DNA from: Nitzschia sp. pyKryTriq1
Taxonomy: Eukaryota; Bacillariophyta; Bacillariophyceae; Bacillariales; Bacillariaceae
Assembly: GCA_956465555.1 (NCBI GenBank)
Contig: OY101115.1
Location: 1,178,001 to 1,242,000 of the forward strand
Direction of reading: 5' to 3'
DNA length: 64,000 bases
Shown here: piece by piece, positions 33,274-43,608 of the stretch
How the letters are laid out: each line of letters starts with the position of its first letter
How positions within the stretch are numbered: the stretch's first letter is position 1
Made by a program: the position numbers and the translations under genes
Notes under the pieces: generated by a model
The model's input: only the letters and a program-made list of their open reading frames with translations
Database searches by the model: none
What the model was told of the DNA's origin: nothing

Positions 33274-34329
33274 ATGGTCAAGTGCGCAGTCAACGGTTTT
33301 GGACGTATCGGGCGTCTCTGCTTTCGTTATGCTTGGGATGATCCCACCCTTGAGATTGTTCATGTCAACGATCTTTGCTCCTGTGAAAGTGCAGCCTACC
33401 TGGTCAAGTACGACTCTGTTCACGGTACCTGGGGTAAGGAAGTGGAAACGAAGGAAGATGATTCTGGCTTCACCGTGGATGGCAAGCTCGTGACCTTCTC
33501 GCAGAAGAAGGATTTCACTGAGGTCGATTTTGCTGCCATGGGCGTCGAGATGGTCATGGAGTGCACTGGGAAGTTTTTGACTGTGGCTACGCTTTCCCCA
33601 TATTTCGACAAGTGTGGGATCAAGCAAGTTGTTGTCTCTGCGCCCGTGAAGGAAGAGGGTGCCTTGAATGTAGTTTTGGGCTGCAACCACGAAAAGCTCT
33701 CGAAGGAAACCACTTTGGTGACTAACGCTTCTTGCACTACCAACTGTCTAGCTCCCGTCGTCAAGGTTATTCATGAACAGTTTGGTATCGTCCATGGATG
33801 CATCACTACCATTCATGATGTGACTGGTACTCAAACTATCGTGGATATGCCAAACACGAAGAAGAGCGACCTTCGTCGTGCACGATCTGGTATGGTGAAT
33901 CTTTGCCCTACTTCGACTGGTTCTGCGACCGCCATTATCGAAATCTACCCAGAACTCAAAGGAAAATTGAATGGTCTAGCTGTACGTGTTCCACTGTTGA
34001 ACGCCAGCATCACAGATTGCGTCTTTGAGGTTAAGCGTCCCGTCACCAAAGAAGAGGTCAACGCAGCATTGGAGGCAGCTTCGAAGGATGGCCCACTTAA
34101 AGGAATTTTGGGCTTCGAAATGAAACCACTAGTGAGTACCGACTACACAAATGATACTCGCAGCGCCATTATAGATGCCCTCTCGACCCAGGTCATTGAC
34201 GGTACCCTCATCAAAATTTATGCGTGGTACGACAACGAAGCCGGATACTCCAAGAGAATGGCAGAGCTCTGTAACATTGTCGCGGCGCAAAACATCTCTG
34301 GAACTGAACCTACTTTCAAGTACGAGTAA
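33274..34329 (+). CDS. Glyceraldehyde-3-phosphate dehydrogenase, ArsJ-associated type
   Basis: Single-exon protein of 351 residues. The ATG at 33274 precedes the NAD-binding start [14 protein letters not shown], so the longer frame from 33094 is rejected. The catalytic cysteine is C154 in NASCTTNC. After it the chain reads [29 protein letters not shown] instead of the canonical HSYTATQ...DGPS; this IHDxTxTQT...DLRRAR pattern and [12 protein letters not shown] are what I know from GAPDHs encoded beside arsJ in bacteria, which make 1-arseno-3-phosphoglycerate for export. The end motif is [12 protein letters not shown], with Ala where most GAPDHs have Trp. No targeting peptide is seen, so it is probably cytosolic. 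Whether it acts in arsenate handling or glycolysis cannot be decided here; no ArsJ transporter gene lies in the window. Confidence 0.92.
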   Translation: MVKCAVNGFGRIGRLCFRYAWDDPTLEIVHVNDLCSCESAAYLVKYDSVHGTWGKEVETKEDDSGFTVDGKLVTFSQKKDFTEVDFAAMGVEMVMECTGKFLTVATLSPYFDKCGIKQVVVSAPVKEEGALNVVLGCNHEKLSKETTLVTNASCTTNCLAPVVKVIHEQFGIVHGCITTIHDVTGTQTIVDMPNTKKSDLRRARSGMVNLCPTSTGSATAIIEIYPELKGKLNGLAVRVPLLNASITDCVFEVKRPVTKEEVNAALEAASKDGPLKGILGFEMKPLVSTDYTNDTRSAIIDALSTQVIDGTLIKIYAWYDNEAGYSKRMAELCNIVAAQNISGTEPTFKYE

Positions 34330-34424
34330 GACAGCAATTACCTCAAAGCGTGGTCGTTGATCCAGTAGCTCGAGAACTGAAAAGAAATAGTAGTAGCAAA
34401 ATGGAAACTATAAAATATTGTCAA

Positions 34425-37253
34425 TTAGTGTCTGAGATGCTGTCTCCTTTCATCGGGGTCTGGTGGAGGGCAACCAGTGATGACGTTGCATTCCCGTTGA
34501 CATTTCATGTAAACGGGCTGGTTGTCGTTCCAAAGGTCGGCCGTGTTGCAGAATTCCATCGGGTCTCGCTTGTCTGGTTTGATGAACTGACATTGCTTCA
34601 CAGTATACTTGGTTGGATTTTGCCCGATGCCCGTGAACTGGAATTCTTCAAATTTTGAGTTGTCGCAAGAGTACTCTCCTCCACTCTCTGACTCCTCAGG
34701 CACGGCAGTTGTTGCATCGACTGGCGAGGCGACAGGAGCATCCGTAGACGACACCACAGGCGCATCGGCTGCCAACGCTACAGGGGCGTCAGTCGGTGAA
34801 GCAACAGGTGCATCGGTAGGTGACGCCACAGGAGCATCGGTTGCCAACGCTACAGGAGCGTCGCTAGGCGAAGCCAACGGGGCATCCGTAAGTGAAGCCA
34901 CAGGAGCGTCGGTAGTGGGTGCGGCGACGGGTGCATCGGTCGGGGAAGCGACAGCAGCCTGAGTGGGGTCGTTACCCCCAGGGCTATCTCCAGTATAACT
35001 GAAACGGTTGAAAATAGAAGACGTTGAACCACCGACCTGCGTAATGCTGTTTGCGTCAGAATTCTCACCGCTAGAAGTGTCGGATGGTGTACTGGATTCA
35101 TTAGCTCCTACGCTTTCAGTTTTAACAACGCTGTCTGCTTGAGCCTGACTACTGCTCTCAGAACTTCCAGATTGTCCAGACCCCTCACCATCAGAGCCTT
35201 GCTGACCACCAGTGCTTGGTCCAGTTTCTTCAGCTCTAGCTTCTAGCCCGGGTGATGGTGCGTCTATGGAGACCCCATCTTCGTCCAGAAGTGTGATTTT
35301 GACTCTCATGACATTTTGAGGTTTATCGAGAATTTCAATGCTGATGCCGGTCTCTCTCTCCTCGCCATAAGCAATCGATTTGGTATTTGGGTACTGCTTG
35401 ACGTCCCCATTGTTCATCGTAACACCTTCATTTGAGATCATCTTGGCAATTTTTGTAGCACCCCCTTGGACGCGGAACGAGTCAGTGTGGTCACCACGAT
35501 TCTCGTTGTTCTCTAGGTCGTGTAATCCATCTCCTTGAAGGACGGAGACTCTAGCATGAACCATCGGCCATTCTGGATCAGTCGGAGCCCTATCGGTGTC
35601 GAAGCTAATTATATCGCTTCCATCGTTTTGACCACCTAGTGCAGTATGATCGACTCGAAAGATGACGATGCCTTGTCGATCTTTTTTATCATACTGAAGC
35701 TTCACATCATGACCACATGGTTGTCGATTCTCTATCAACAAGTACCTGCAAAATTGAAAAGAGTCGAAGAGTCAGTCTACTGTGACATGGATGGGTTTAG
35801 GCCAACGACTGAAGAATCATCTACTTACTCTTCCCCAATCTCATCGCTCCCCATCCGGTGAGTAATTCGAAAGATCTGGTCAGAATCACAAGAACTCGTA
35901 ACGGAAATAGTTTGAGAGTAAGTGATATCAATCACATCTACCCATCCAAGCAGGTGGCGGGAGTATCCTGACATGAGTCCTGGATAGTTCCCACTGGAAT
36001 CCCATCCATACATGTTTCCTGCGTTATGTATAGACAATTTCAAAGAAGGTGAGAAAATGGAATTGGAGCAAGATACATACGTTTCGAGAAGGGTGTTTTA
36101 AAAGCTACTCACCCATGAATCCCCAATTTCCAATTCCTCGACTCGAGCCGGCCTTTCCGTACAAGTCTTTCAGACCTAAAAAGTGTCCTCCCTCGTGTAC
36201 GCCTGTAGCAATACGACCTGGCACCCATGGCGATCCGACCCCGTATTCAGGGCACACTCCATGGACAGCTGAAAAGACATAAAAACGCCCTGTCTTCACA
36301 CCAATGTCGAGCCCAAACTCGCTTGTGAGTTCAAAGTTTTTCACAGAATGGGACCAAATTCGATTGTTGAACACAGAACCAGTTTCACAGTCCTCTCCGT
36401 TCAACTCTGCGGCCGCACCGGAATGCACAATGACCATGCCATCCATGTAGCCATCGGCATCACCATCGAACATGGACAATCCATTCTCTCCTAAGGTTTC
36501 TGCGTACATTTTCAGCGCTTCACTCCAGCATTCTCTTGTTACTTCCAGGTTGAAACCGTTCTTGCCGCCAGAGCAATACTCCTCGGTTTTAGAGATCTGG
36601 ATCCAGGGTGAAACGTGAGTGTCCAGCACAAACGTATCAAAGGAGTTGGCTCTGTAGACATCAGCAATGGAGCCGGTGGCAGCCACGTTGGTTCCAGTAG
36701 GACCATTATTGTTGAAGAGTACATTGATATCTTCTGGCGAGGGCAACTTTCGCGTTTCATGATCCGCAAATCGAACCAAGAGTGCCAGTTGCTTGAGATA
36801 GCATGGATCCATCGCAGTCGCTTCGTGTTCGCATAGAATAGCTTTGGGTTTTCCCGCCAGTTTGCGACGCTGGCGTAATCTCAAAAGTTCTTGTTCGTCA
36901 TCATCGTCGCTGTTGTTATCAAACGCGTGATCGTGAAGCAAATTGGGTTGCAATCCTAATGATTCCACGTCGTCGACTTGTCCCACCCTTGCCTGCTCCA
37001 TAGGTTCCAGATTGCCCCCATCATTCTTTCGAGCATAAAGAAACCACCCTTTCGAATCTTTGATAATTGTGTATCCATTAGAGTCGCTTAACCAAGCATA
37101 GTGTTCGTCCCCACGTAGGAAAAGCTCTGGAGTTTTGCTTCCATCGGGTTGTGAATAGTTTGCGGGATGGGGAGAGGCGGGGGCAGCCACGGAGAATGAT
37201 GGAAGTCTGCTCAGGGATACAGCAGAGAGCGCTGTTAATAAAGATACTTTCAT
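34425..37253 (-). CDS. Secreted M6-family metalloprotease with octapeptide repeat stalk and Cys-rich C-terminus
   Basis: Three exons, 37253-36113, 36018-35829 and 35745-34425, join in frame to 883 residues. The start at 37253 begins a signal peptide (MKVSLLTALSAVSLSRL); the longer frame to 37409 lacks one. The N-terminal part (LFLRGDEHYAWLSDSNGY) is typical of the M6 propeptide, and LRQRRKLAG near 127-134 is a likely propeptide cleavage site. The zinc site HEGGHFLGLKDLY is at 353-365, with the catalytic Glu354. Exon 2 supplies MYGWDSSGNYPGLMSGYSRHLLGW, the family continuation. The second half holds a Ser/Gly/Gln-rich linker, about ten PTDAPVAS-like octapeptides and a final ~80-residue domain with six to seven cysteines. 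It is probably exported or wall-bound; the repeat resembles an O-glycosylated stalk. Confidence 0.88.
34705..34960. repeat. 24-bp tandem repeat coding for (S/A)PTDAPVA octapeptides
   Basis: About ten degenerate 24-base units inside exon 3 of the M6 protease gene; the period is kept exactly so the frame never breaks apart from one extra codon. Units vary (SPTDAPVA, SLTDAPLA, LATDAPVA, LAADAPVV), which indicates age and selection on the Pro/Thr/Ala composition. Confidence 0.88.
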
Positions 37254-37955
37254 ATTGAAGATTGAAGGATTATTGACGAAAGAAAGAGATGTGTCCCTCA
37301 AGGATATGGTTGTTTCATCGTGTTTTGGGAAAGCAAAACCATACCGGTAGAGCTTAGTGCAGCAAAGCGTCGCCTTGTTACTCGTTTGCATTCGAGCTGG
37401 TGCTTCCAAGCAAGTAGTCTACTCGTAGAAAGCGCTTCGTGTCTGCAGTCGGTACTTGTAGTTCGTCCTGATCGCAAAGAAAAGGGCTTAATGCAATCTC
37501 CTTCAATATATGCCTTTCTAATCCTTGAAAGTCAGTTGGGCTCGAAATATTTATGTTATTCAATTTCCGCTTTCGCGGATTCAATTAATGCCCAAGACTA
37601 ATTTCAGAAGACACGAAGCATAGATGACTGTCGTCCTCCTGTCGACCGATGTATTTATTTTCGACTTGTTCCAAGAAGTCAATTTATTATCTTTTCCCTG
37701 TGACGTTTGGCAGACATACCGAAGAGGTGCACGACGCAAAATTCCTGATTCCACCGTGTACCGTGTACTCGTACTGGTTCCAAGCGTACCAGTAGAGTAG
37801 CTTTTTCGACAACACGACGGTGACATTCCAAGAAGGGGAGCTCCTCCATCTCACATCCTCCGTCGCAACCCGGCACCCAGCATACCCGCCGGTCGTATTT
37901 GTGTTGTTTCTCGTTTCATTATTTCAGAGTTTCAGATAAAGTAAAAAGCAACGCA
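37254..37955. other. Divergent intergenic region, M6 protease and cystathionine gamma-synthase genes
   Basis: About 700 bases of shared upstream DNA. One TACCGGTA palindrome is at 37342 and a GTAC-rich patch at 37757-37795. No gene is seen. Confidence 0.55.
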
Positions 37956-39872
37956 ATGATGCTGGGAAGAACGTCTACAGGCATCAGCAGAAAGCTGGTG
38001 TCTTCTGCAGTTTCGACGAGCAGTAGAAAGAGCCGAAACGTTCGCTGCTTGCTAGCTTCTCAACAACAGCCACAAACGTGCGGATTGGCTACTTTGCCCA
38101 ATAATGACGACTTTCCAGATTTTGAGAAGGTTTTAAGATCGGAGCTTCCTTATGAGAGTAAACCATTGGGCAGCCCGTTACCATTTGACGAGCACGCTTG
38201 TTCCGTGTCTCTCCCTACTTGGAGCTCAGTGGTCGGATACGAAGAAGGAGACGAGGCTGTTACTTCGGCAATGCTATGTGGATACCCACGCTTTGTGTAC
38301 CATCCTTATGTCCTTCAGGTGGCGCAAATTTTTCTCGATACTTACTCGAATGGTGGTGGTGAGGATTGCCTGGTACTCCCCACAAAAGAATCTGCGTTGC
38401 GGTGTCAATCCTTTTTACAACAAGCACTGGAGAAGGAAACTGCAACCACCGATGTTGCCTTGTTGGAACGTCCCGAAAATACGGCCTCCACTCCTCCTAC
38501 TTCTTCTTCTAAAATTCGAGTCGAATCCTTTGAGAATGCGAGGGTACATGCGGCGATTTTTCCGGCCCAGACGGAGGCTGGTACGGCTGCCAAGGCCTAC
38601 TGGCAGCACACGGGTGAGCTGGTGAGTAGTCGCCGCGCTTCTCGCGCCCTACAGATTCTGGGGCATGCGCATCAGAAACGAGTGACCTGTTGTCCCAAGG
38701 AGGGAACTCCTGTTATTTATCACTCCTGCGAGGAAGTGGTAGTGAGCAGCAATCCTCAATCACCATCATCGCTCGGTGATTTACCGCACTTACAACTCCA
38801 ACAACGAATTTCGGAATGGACCAATGTATCGACGGACAATATATTTTTGCTACCTAGCGGTATGGCCAGTATTTACAAGGCCCTGCGTTCGGCTCGTCGG
38901 TACCAGCTAGAAAAGAACCCTGCCTCTCGTGGTGGAACGTCGATTGTATACGGATTTCCTTATCTTGATACCTTGAAGATGTGCAGCCGCACCGAATTTT
39001 CTCCAGGTGGTGTGGAGTTTTTCGGCAAGGGGGATGCCAAAGATTTGGCAAATTTAGAACGGGTCTTGGCGGAGCGACCGAACACTCGCTGGAGTGGCCT
39101 CTTCACCGAAGTTCCATCAAATCCTCTGCTGCAATGTCCTGATCTGGAAAGATTGCGCGAATTGGCGGACAAACACGATTTTTGTCTGGTCGTTGATGAT
39201 ACCATTGGCAATTTTCTGAACATTGACATGATCGAGTCTGGTCTCGCGGATGCCGTATGCACAAGTCTCACCAAACTCGTATCGGGACGAGGGGATGCCA
39301 TTGCCGGCAGTGTGGTGTTAAATCCTTACACGGAGAAGGGCCGATGGATGAGGGATGACATGGCCAAAGATACCGATGCCCATGGGGGTCTCTTCGAGGC
39401 GGATGCTCGAGCGATGGTCTACAATAGCCGTGATTTTGTCGAACGCAACGCCAAGATTAATGAGACAAGTGAGAAACTGGCGGACTTTCTCTATGAGCAT
39501 CCCGATGTTGAAATGGTCTGGTACCCAAAATATGTGGCACCACTCTACCCGAAATACCAGAAAAGAAAAAATGCTGGGTTCGGAGGACTCATGTCGATAC
39601 ATTTACATTCACATATTTGTCAGCGGACGTTCTACGACGCCTTGGATGTTGCCAAGGGGCCGTCGCTGGGAACAAATTTCACTTTGGTTTGTCCCTACAC
39701 CTTGCTGGCGCACTATCACGAATTGGATTTCGCAATAAGCTACAACGTACCGCCCAATCTCATTCGAATCGCAGTGGGTCTCGAAAACTTCGAGGAACTT
39801 CGGGCCAAATTCGAGGCGGCTCTTTCGAAAAGCCGGCTGCACCCGAAGATCAAAACGAAAGCATCTACTTAA
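37956..39872 (+). CDS. Cystathionine gamma-synthase-like PLP enzyme (fungal Str2/Met-7 type)
   Basis: Enzyme of transsulfuration that joins cysteine with an activated homoserine to make cystathionine on the way to methionine. Single exon, 638 residues, start ATG at 37956. The N-terminal ~35 residues are Ser/Arg-rich (MMLGRTSTGISRKLVSSAV) and look like a mitochondrial or other organelle presequence. The N-terminal half (to ~290) is longer than in bacterial CGS, as in the fungal branch. The Cys/Met-metabolism PLP fold follows: DNIFLLPSGMASIYKALRSAR, SGLFTEVPSNPLLQCPDL, VVDDTIGNFLN, and the lysine that should hold PLP, K440, in CTSLTKLVSGRGDAIAGS. The C-terminus (PPNLIRIAVGLENFEEL) is the standard ending. 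Substrate specificity among CGS, CBL and related enzymes is inferred from the SLTKLVSGRGD motif. Confidence 0.87.
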   Translation: MMLGRTSTGISRKLVSSAVSTSSRKSRNVRCLLASQQQPQTCGLATLPNNDDFPDFEKVLRSELPYESKPLGSPLPFDEHACSVSLPTWSSVVGYEEGDEAVTSAMLCGYPRFVYHPYVLQVAQIFLDTYSNGGGEDCLVLPTKESALRCQSFLQQALEKETATTDVALLERPENTASTPPTSSSKIRVESFENARVHAAIFPAQTEAGTAAKAYWQHTGELVSSRRASRALQILGHAHQKRVTCCPKEGTPVIYHSCEEVVVSSNPQSPSSLGDLPHLQLQQRISEWTNVSTDNIFLLPSGMASIYKALRSARRYQLEKNPASRGGTSIVYGFPYLDTLKMCSRTEFSPGGVEFFGKGDAKDLANLERVLAERPNTRWSGLFTEVPSNPLLQCPDLERLRELADKHDFCLVVDDTIGNFLNIDMIESGLADAVCTSLTKLVSGRGDAIAGSVVLNPYTEKGRWMRDDMAKDTDAHGGLFEADARAMVYNSRDFVERNAKINETSEKLADFLYEHPDVEMVWYPKYVAPLYPKYQKRKNAGFGGLMSIHLHSHICQRTFYDALDVAKGPSLGTNFTLVCPYTLLAHYHELDFAISYNVPPNLIRIAVGLENFEELRAKFEAALSKSRLHPKIKTKAST

Positions 39873-40057
39873 AAGCTAAAAAACCATTTGTGAAAAACCA
39901 ATTTTCATGTAGATAAACACTACAGTGGTACGGTACATGCCGTCCTACAAGTAGTGTGGTTGAAACATTCATCAAAATGTCGTGAAATTGGGGTAGTATT
40001 ACTTTTGTATAGAAAGCAGTACTACCTAGTCTACCAAGACACCGCCATTGGAAAGAA

Positions 40058-40624
40058 TCACTCTCCAATGAACTCTCCATCTGCCTTTTTGGTGACGCTA
40101 GAAATAGTCCCTCCCGATTCCTTGAAATCAGCCCAGGCCTTGTAGTGGTCTTGAGTTTTGTGAAAGTCAACATCGGAGGGCGACTTGTAGACTTCGTAGA
40201 AGAAAAACTTGTTCGGACTATCTTGGGCTTTCAAGACGTCTGCGAAAATAAAAGGTGTTGTTGACCACCAACGGTTTCAGCAATTCCAAAATGGATTAGG
40301 AAACTACAGTACTTCTCAGCTAGATTATTCGTTGATACGGACGGTTCTTCCAAGGCAAGACTTACCAAAGCGCAAGCATCCAGGTTCCTTCCGGGAGTTG
40401 ATAGCATTGTGTTCGATCATTTTGAGGAATTCATCCATGCGATCGGGCTGGATCTCCGCCTCCACGATGACAGCAAACGGCTTGGACATTTTCAGAGTCG
40501 TCGAAGAAGAGTACAATCTGTTTGAAGTGGCAATGAGGGAGGGTCTGCTAGGAGAGCTAAAGGCTTGGGAAGAGCGGAGCAAGAGAAGGCAAGCACTACT
40601 GGAGAGCACCTTCATGTTGTTCAT
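40058..40624 (-). CDS. Plastid-targeted antibiotic biosynthesis monooxygenase (ABM) domain protein
   Basis: Two exons, 40624-40366 and 40239-40058, join through G|GTAAGT ... TCGCAG|AC to give about 146 residues. The N-terminus has a signal peptide ending SSQAF|SSPS, the diatom plastid motif, then a Ser/Arg-rich transit-like stretch to about residue 45. The mature part is a single ABM (dimeric alpha/beta barrel) domain: FAVIVEAEIQPDRMDEFLKMI, then SRKEPGCLRFD, FFFYEVYKSPSDVDFHKTQ and HYKAWADF. Such small proteins include heme-degrading and quinol monooxygenases and many of unknown role, so no substrate is given. The gene is divergent from the RRM gene. Confidence 0.83.
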
Positions 40625-41210
40625 TTCGTGCTCGGAGAGAAGAAGTATTGGATGCGTTACGTAGCGAACGCTCCTCGCGAAATCTTGTTGTTGTCATGTC
40701 GTCTTCCATCTCGCACCTCGCTCGCTCGGATCTTGGAAGGACTGTAGTGCGTTTTGCGTGCGAAAAGATCGCGATAGGAAGTAAAAAATGCTGTTAGATA
40801 CGCAGTAGTGGTTATTTCACGATGACGACTCATCCGAATCAGCACATGGTCGACGCGCGATGCGTGCGCATCCAATCCACCTGGCGGGCGCGCTGACGCC
40901 CCGTGACGCTGTCGCCACTCGCCACCGCCGCCATGCATTCAACCGGCATGGCCAACCACCACTCATCAAAACGTGCTTCCGTCAGAGACAACAAAAGCGA
41001 AGAACAAAGTGATGGGTCATGAAGATCGATGATCGATGGTGAATGGAACAAAAACACATCGACAACATTCACCACCGCCACAACATACATCATCCAGCAT
41101 TCAAGCACCACGTGTCATCCAAACCGTCGAGCATCACCACAAGCTCGAGAAATAGCATTAGAATATTGTGATTGAAGATAAAACCAATAGGCACTACACG
41201 CACAAAAATA
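40625..41210. other. Divergent intergenic region, ABM and RRM genes
   Basis: About 590 bases. It holds the two promoters; GATCGATGATCGATGG near 41025 is a small repeat. No gene is seen. Confidence 0.5.
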
Positions 41211-42038
41211 ATGAGAATACCTGTCGTCCTCGTGGTGCTGAGCACGTTCCTTTTCACAGAAGCATGGGTTCCCAAGAACTCGGTGGTACAAGTCGATCGG
41301 TTGTTCATAACGCGCTTGGAAGAACAACCGAGATTTGCTCAAGCAAAACCGACTAAGAGTTATGTGGGCGATTCGAAGCTTGGTGAAAATTATAAACAAC
41401 GAATTTCAACGGCAGGTCGGAAGGGTACTAAACGATTTGTCGACCCCTGCAAGGTATTTGTCGGAAATCTTCCTTTTTCGACCGACGAGGATGGACTGGC
41501 TAGATTCGTCTTGGATACCATGGGTCAGTCGCGACTGGTCTTGCACTCGTCCAAGGTTATCTATGACTGGAAGACTGGAAAATCAAAGGGATATGGTTTT
41601 ATCGTCTTCACCGATCCTATTTACGCTTCCGTTTGTATGGAAGTTGTCAGTGGGAAAATGATCGATGGACGAGCTGTTACTGTCTCTCAAGGCAAAAAGA
41701 AGGATCAAGAGAATCAAGTCTACCTGAAAAAGAAACGAAAAGACCCTCTGACCGATGAGGATGCCGCTATCGCCAGTGCCTTGGAGGAAGCTGAAAGTGA
41801 CGTTGAAGTAGATGAAGATGGAATTGCAGTATTCGGTGCTAGCGACGATGATCTCGAGCTAGACGCGATGCTCTTCGGTATCACTGCTGATGACGATGAT
41901 GACGACGATTACGATGGTGTCTTTTTGGAGCGAAAACCAATCTACGAAGATATGGACCCTAACCTTAACAGAGAACAACGGCGAGAGGAGGCGAAACGTT
42001 TGAAACGTAAAAAGCTACCGCACAAAGGATTCGGATAA
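41211..42038 (+). CDS. RRM RNA-binding protein with signal/transit-type presequence
   Basis: Single exon, 275 residues from the ATG at 41211; the longer frame to 41172 would need TTG. The N-terminus is a signal peptide (MRIPVVLVVLSTFLFTEAW|VP) followed by a basic stretch, a layout compatible with plastid import although W replaces the usual F. One RRM follows: RNP2 KVFVGNLPF near residue 83 and RNP1 KGYGFIVF near residue 125. The C-terminal half is acidic with an Asp run, then ends in a basic Arg/Lys patch (RREEAKRLKRKKLPHKGFG). A role in organellar RNA processing or ribosome assembly is inferred; the basic end also resembles nucleolar RRM proteins such as Nop6-like factors, in which case the hydrophobic start would be misleading. 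Confidence 0.8.
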   Translation: MRIPVVLVVLSTFLFTEAWVPKNSVVQVDRLFITRLEEQPRFAQAKPTKSYVGDSKLGENYKQRISTAGRKGTKRFVDPCKVFVGNLPFSTDEDGLARFVLDTMGQSRLVLHSSKVIYDWKTGKSKGYGFIVFTDPIYASVCMEVVSGKMIDGRAVTVSQGKKKDQENQVYLKKKRKDPLTDEDAAIASALEEAESDVEVDEDGIAVFGASDDDLELDAMLFGITADDDDDDDYDGVFLERKPIYEDMDPNLNREQRREEAKRLKRKKLPHKGFG

Positions 42039-42825
42039 GGAATTATCTCCCATTAGACTCTAAAGTCGTTCCTGTAAAACTAGTTTTGTAGTGTTGTAAT
42101 ATTCATTATCCTAGCGGGTGTTCGCAAGCGGACTATCAAAATGGTTAAGAGCGGTTTCTGGCTAGCAAATGGGAGCAAACAGGATGATGATTCGTCGTCA
42201 ACAGCCGAAAATGTTAGCTAATAGCTTTGAGCTTCTCTCGTTGACGATGCTGCTCTGTAGGTACCATAACGACGGGTTAAAAGCTTCGACACCCTTTCGT
42301 TGGACTACGGAATCGGTTAGTCATTAGGTCAATGGAGTAAACAAGTTCCAAAAGGAGCATTCATTTTACTCTACGACAACCACAGGTTGTAAATTATACT
42401 ATGTGATGGTGGTTCGTCTATGTATTTACTCTATATCTACGTACATAGAGTGGAGCCGCGCTCCTCCTTGATACACCCACACACAGTCAGTGACTTTTCT
42501 CGCGACGGATCAGATAGATAGACTACCAGTACCCTCTGGCTAAAGCAATGTAGCTCACTGCACATGATGTTCGTACTGGGTCTAAAGCGATACCAGAACA
42601 AAAATATCTCACCCCAAAGCAATCAGGACGAATAGCAATAGCGGCACTTCAAGCTTTCAATCAGCAGCATTGGAAGCCCAGAGTGCAAGTTTAGACGATA
42701 CGCGGAGGCCGAATGCAGCAGCAATCCTCTCGGACCACAAAGTAAAAAAAACGTAGGGCGTGGGATGAAGTACAGTACAGAGCAAAGTGCTCGTATACTT
42801 GGCTGTCTCCAGCGACTCCTCCTCC
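42039..42825. other. Convergent 3' intergenic region
   Basis: About 790 bases between two gene ends. It contains 3' untranslated sequence and no recognisable gene, palindrome or repeat. Confidence 0.5.
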
Positions 42826-43608
42826 TCATCCGAACATGGAACGAAGCAGCATCGGCCTTCTTTTCGGCTTGTTTGGTTGGTTTTGCTGCTTGTTCCTTTC
42901 ATCTGCCACAACGATCGAACGGGCAGCGTCACGCGACCGTTGTTTGTAGAATTGTGCCGCCTCCTTGGTGGCTTGTTTCAGCTCCTTTTGAGCATACCCG
43001 TACTTAATCATCATCCCGTACCGATCGCTCCCGTTCGTCCGCTTCATTCGACTTTCACCCCCATGCGAGGAAGAAACGCTGTACTTGCTTGCTTTGTTCT
43101 TTTCCCTGACCGGCGTTGGCACCTTGTCGTTGTAGTTCCACCCCAATGCAAGCCCCATGTACATATTAGTGGAATCAATGACCCGCTCGTACTCTCTCAC
43201 TCGGACAGAGCCGAAGCTGACCGAAGAGTTCGACGCTTCACTATTGTCAAAGGAAGTGCAGTGTAATGCGTTCTTCTCTTTTTTGCTCTTTGCTCCATCA
43301 ACAATGTGTACCGTCTCCACGAGATTGGTGATTTCAATCATCGCATCTTTCTTTTCTTGTGCTGCAGCAATTGTAGTGGATGGATCATCACTATTTTTCT
43401 TTTCTTGTTTCTTACTTGTACAAGTAGAGGATCCATCGTCGCGGTCATCCTCCTCTTTCTTGTCCTTCTCGGGATCGGCGGCTACGACTACTTCAATCCC
43501 GGCAGAAGAAGAAGAATCATCTTTTGTCTTTGGGGGTTCCACGCTTGGCTGCTCTTCAAAACCTATCGTCTCCCCTATCGTGTCAACGATCTGCTGTAGC
43601 AACGACAT
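42826..43608 (-). CDS. Hypothetical protein with diatom VREYER...GLALGWNY motif
   Basis: Single exon, 260 residues from the ATG at 43608; the frame is open to 43689 but only with TTG. The N-terminal third is rich in Ser, Lys and Asp. The central block SVSFGSVRVREYERVIDSTNMYMGLALGWNY (given as SVRVREYERVI and GLALGWNY) has the form S-V-x-[VI]-R-E-[YF]-x-R ... G-x-x-L-x-[IL]-G-W, which I recall as a short motif at the core of many otherwise unrelated diatom proteins. The C-terminal third is basic (KQATKEAAQFYKQR, KPKRRPMLLRSMFG). No enzyme domain is visible. The function is unknown. Confidence 0.65.
   Translation of the reverse strand: MSLLQQIVDTIGETIGFEEQPSVEPPKTKDDSSSSAGIEVVVAADPEKDKKEEDDRDDGSSTCTSKKQEKKNSDDPSTTIAAAQEKKDAMIEITNLVETVHIVDGAKSKKEKNALHCTSFDNSEASNSSVSFGSVRVREYERVIDSTNMYMGLALGWNYNDKVPTPVREKNKASKYSVSSSHGGESRMKRTNGSDRYGMMIKYGYAQKELKQATKEAAQFYKQRSRDAARSIVVADERNKQQNQPNKPKRRPMLLRSMFG

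Noticed and set aside
34609-34962. 117-codon plus-strand frame rich in TGASV repeats
   Set aside because: It is the antisense of the octapeptide repeat in the M6 protease gene.
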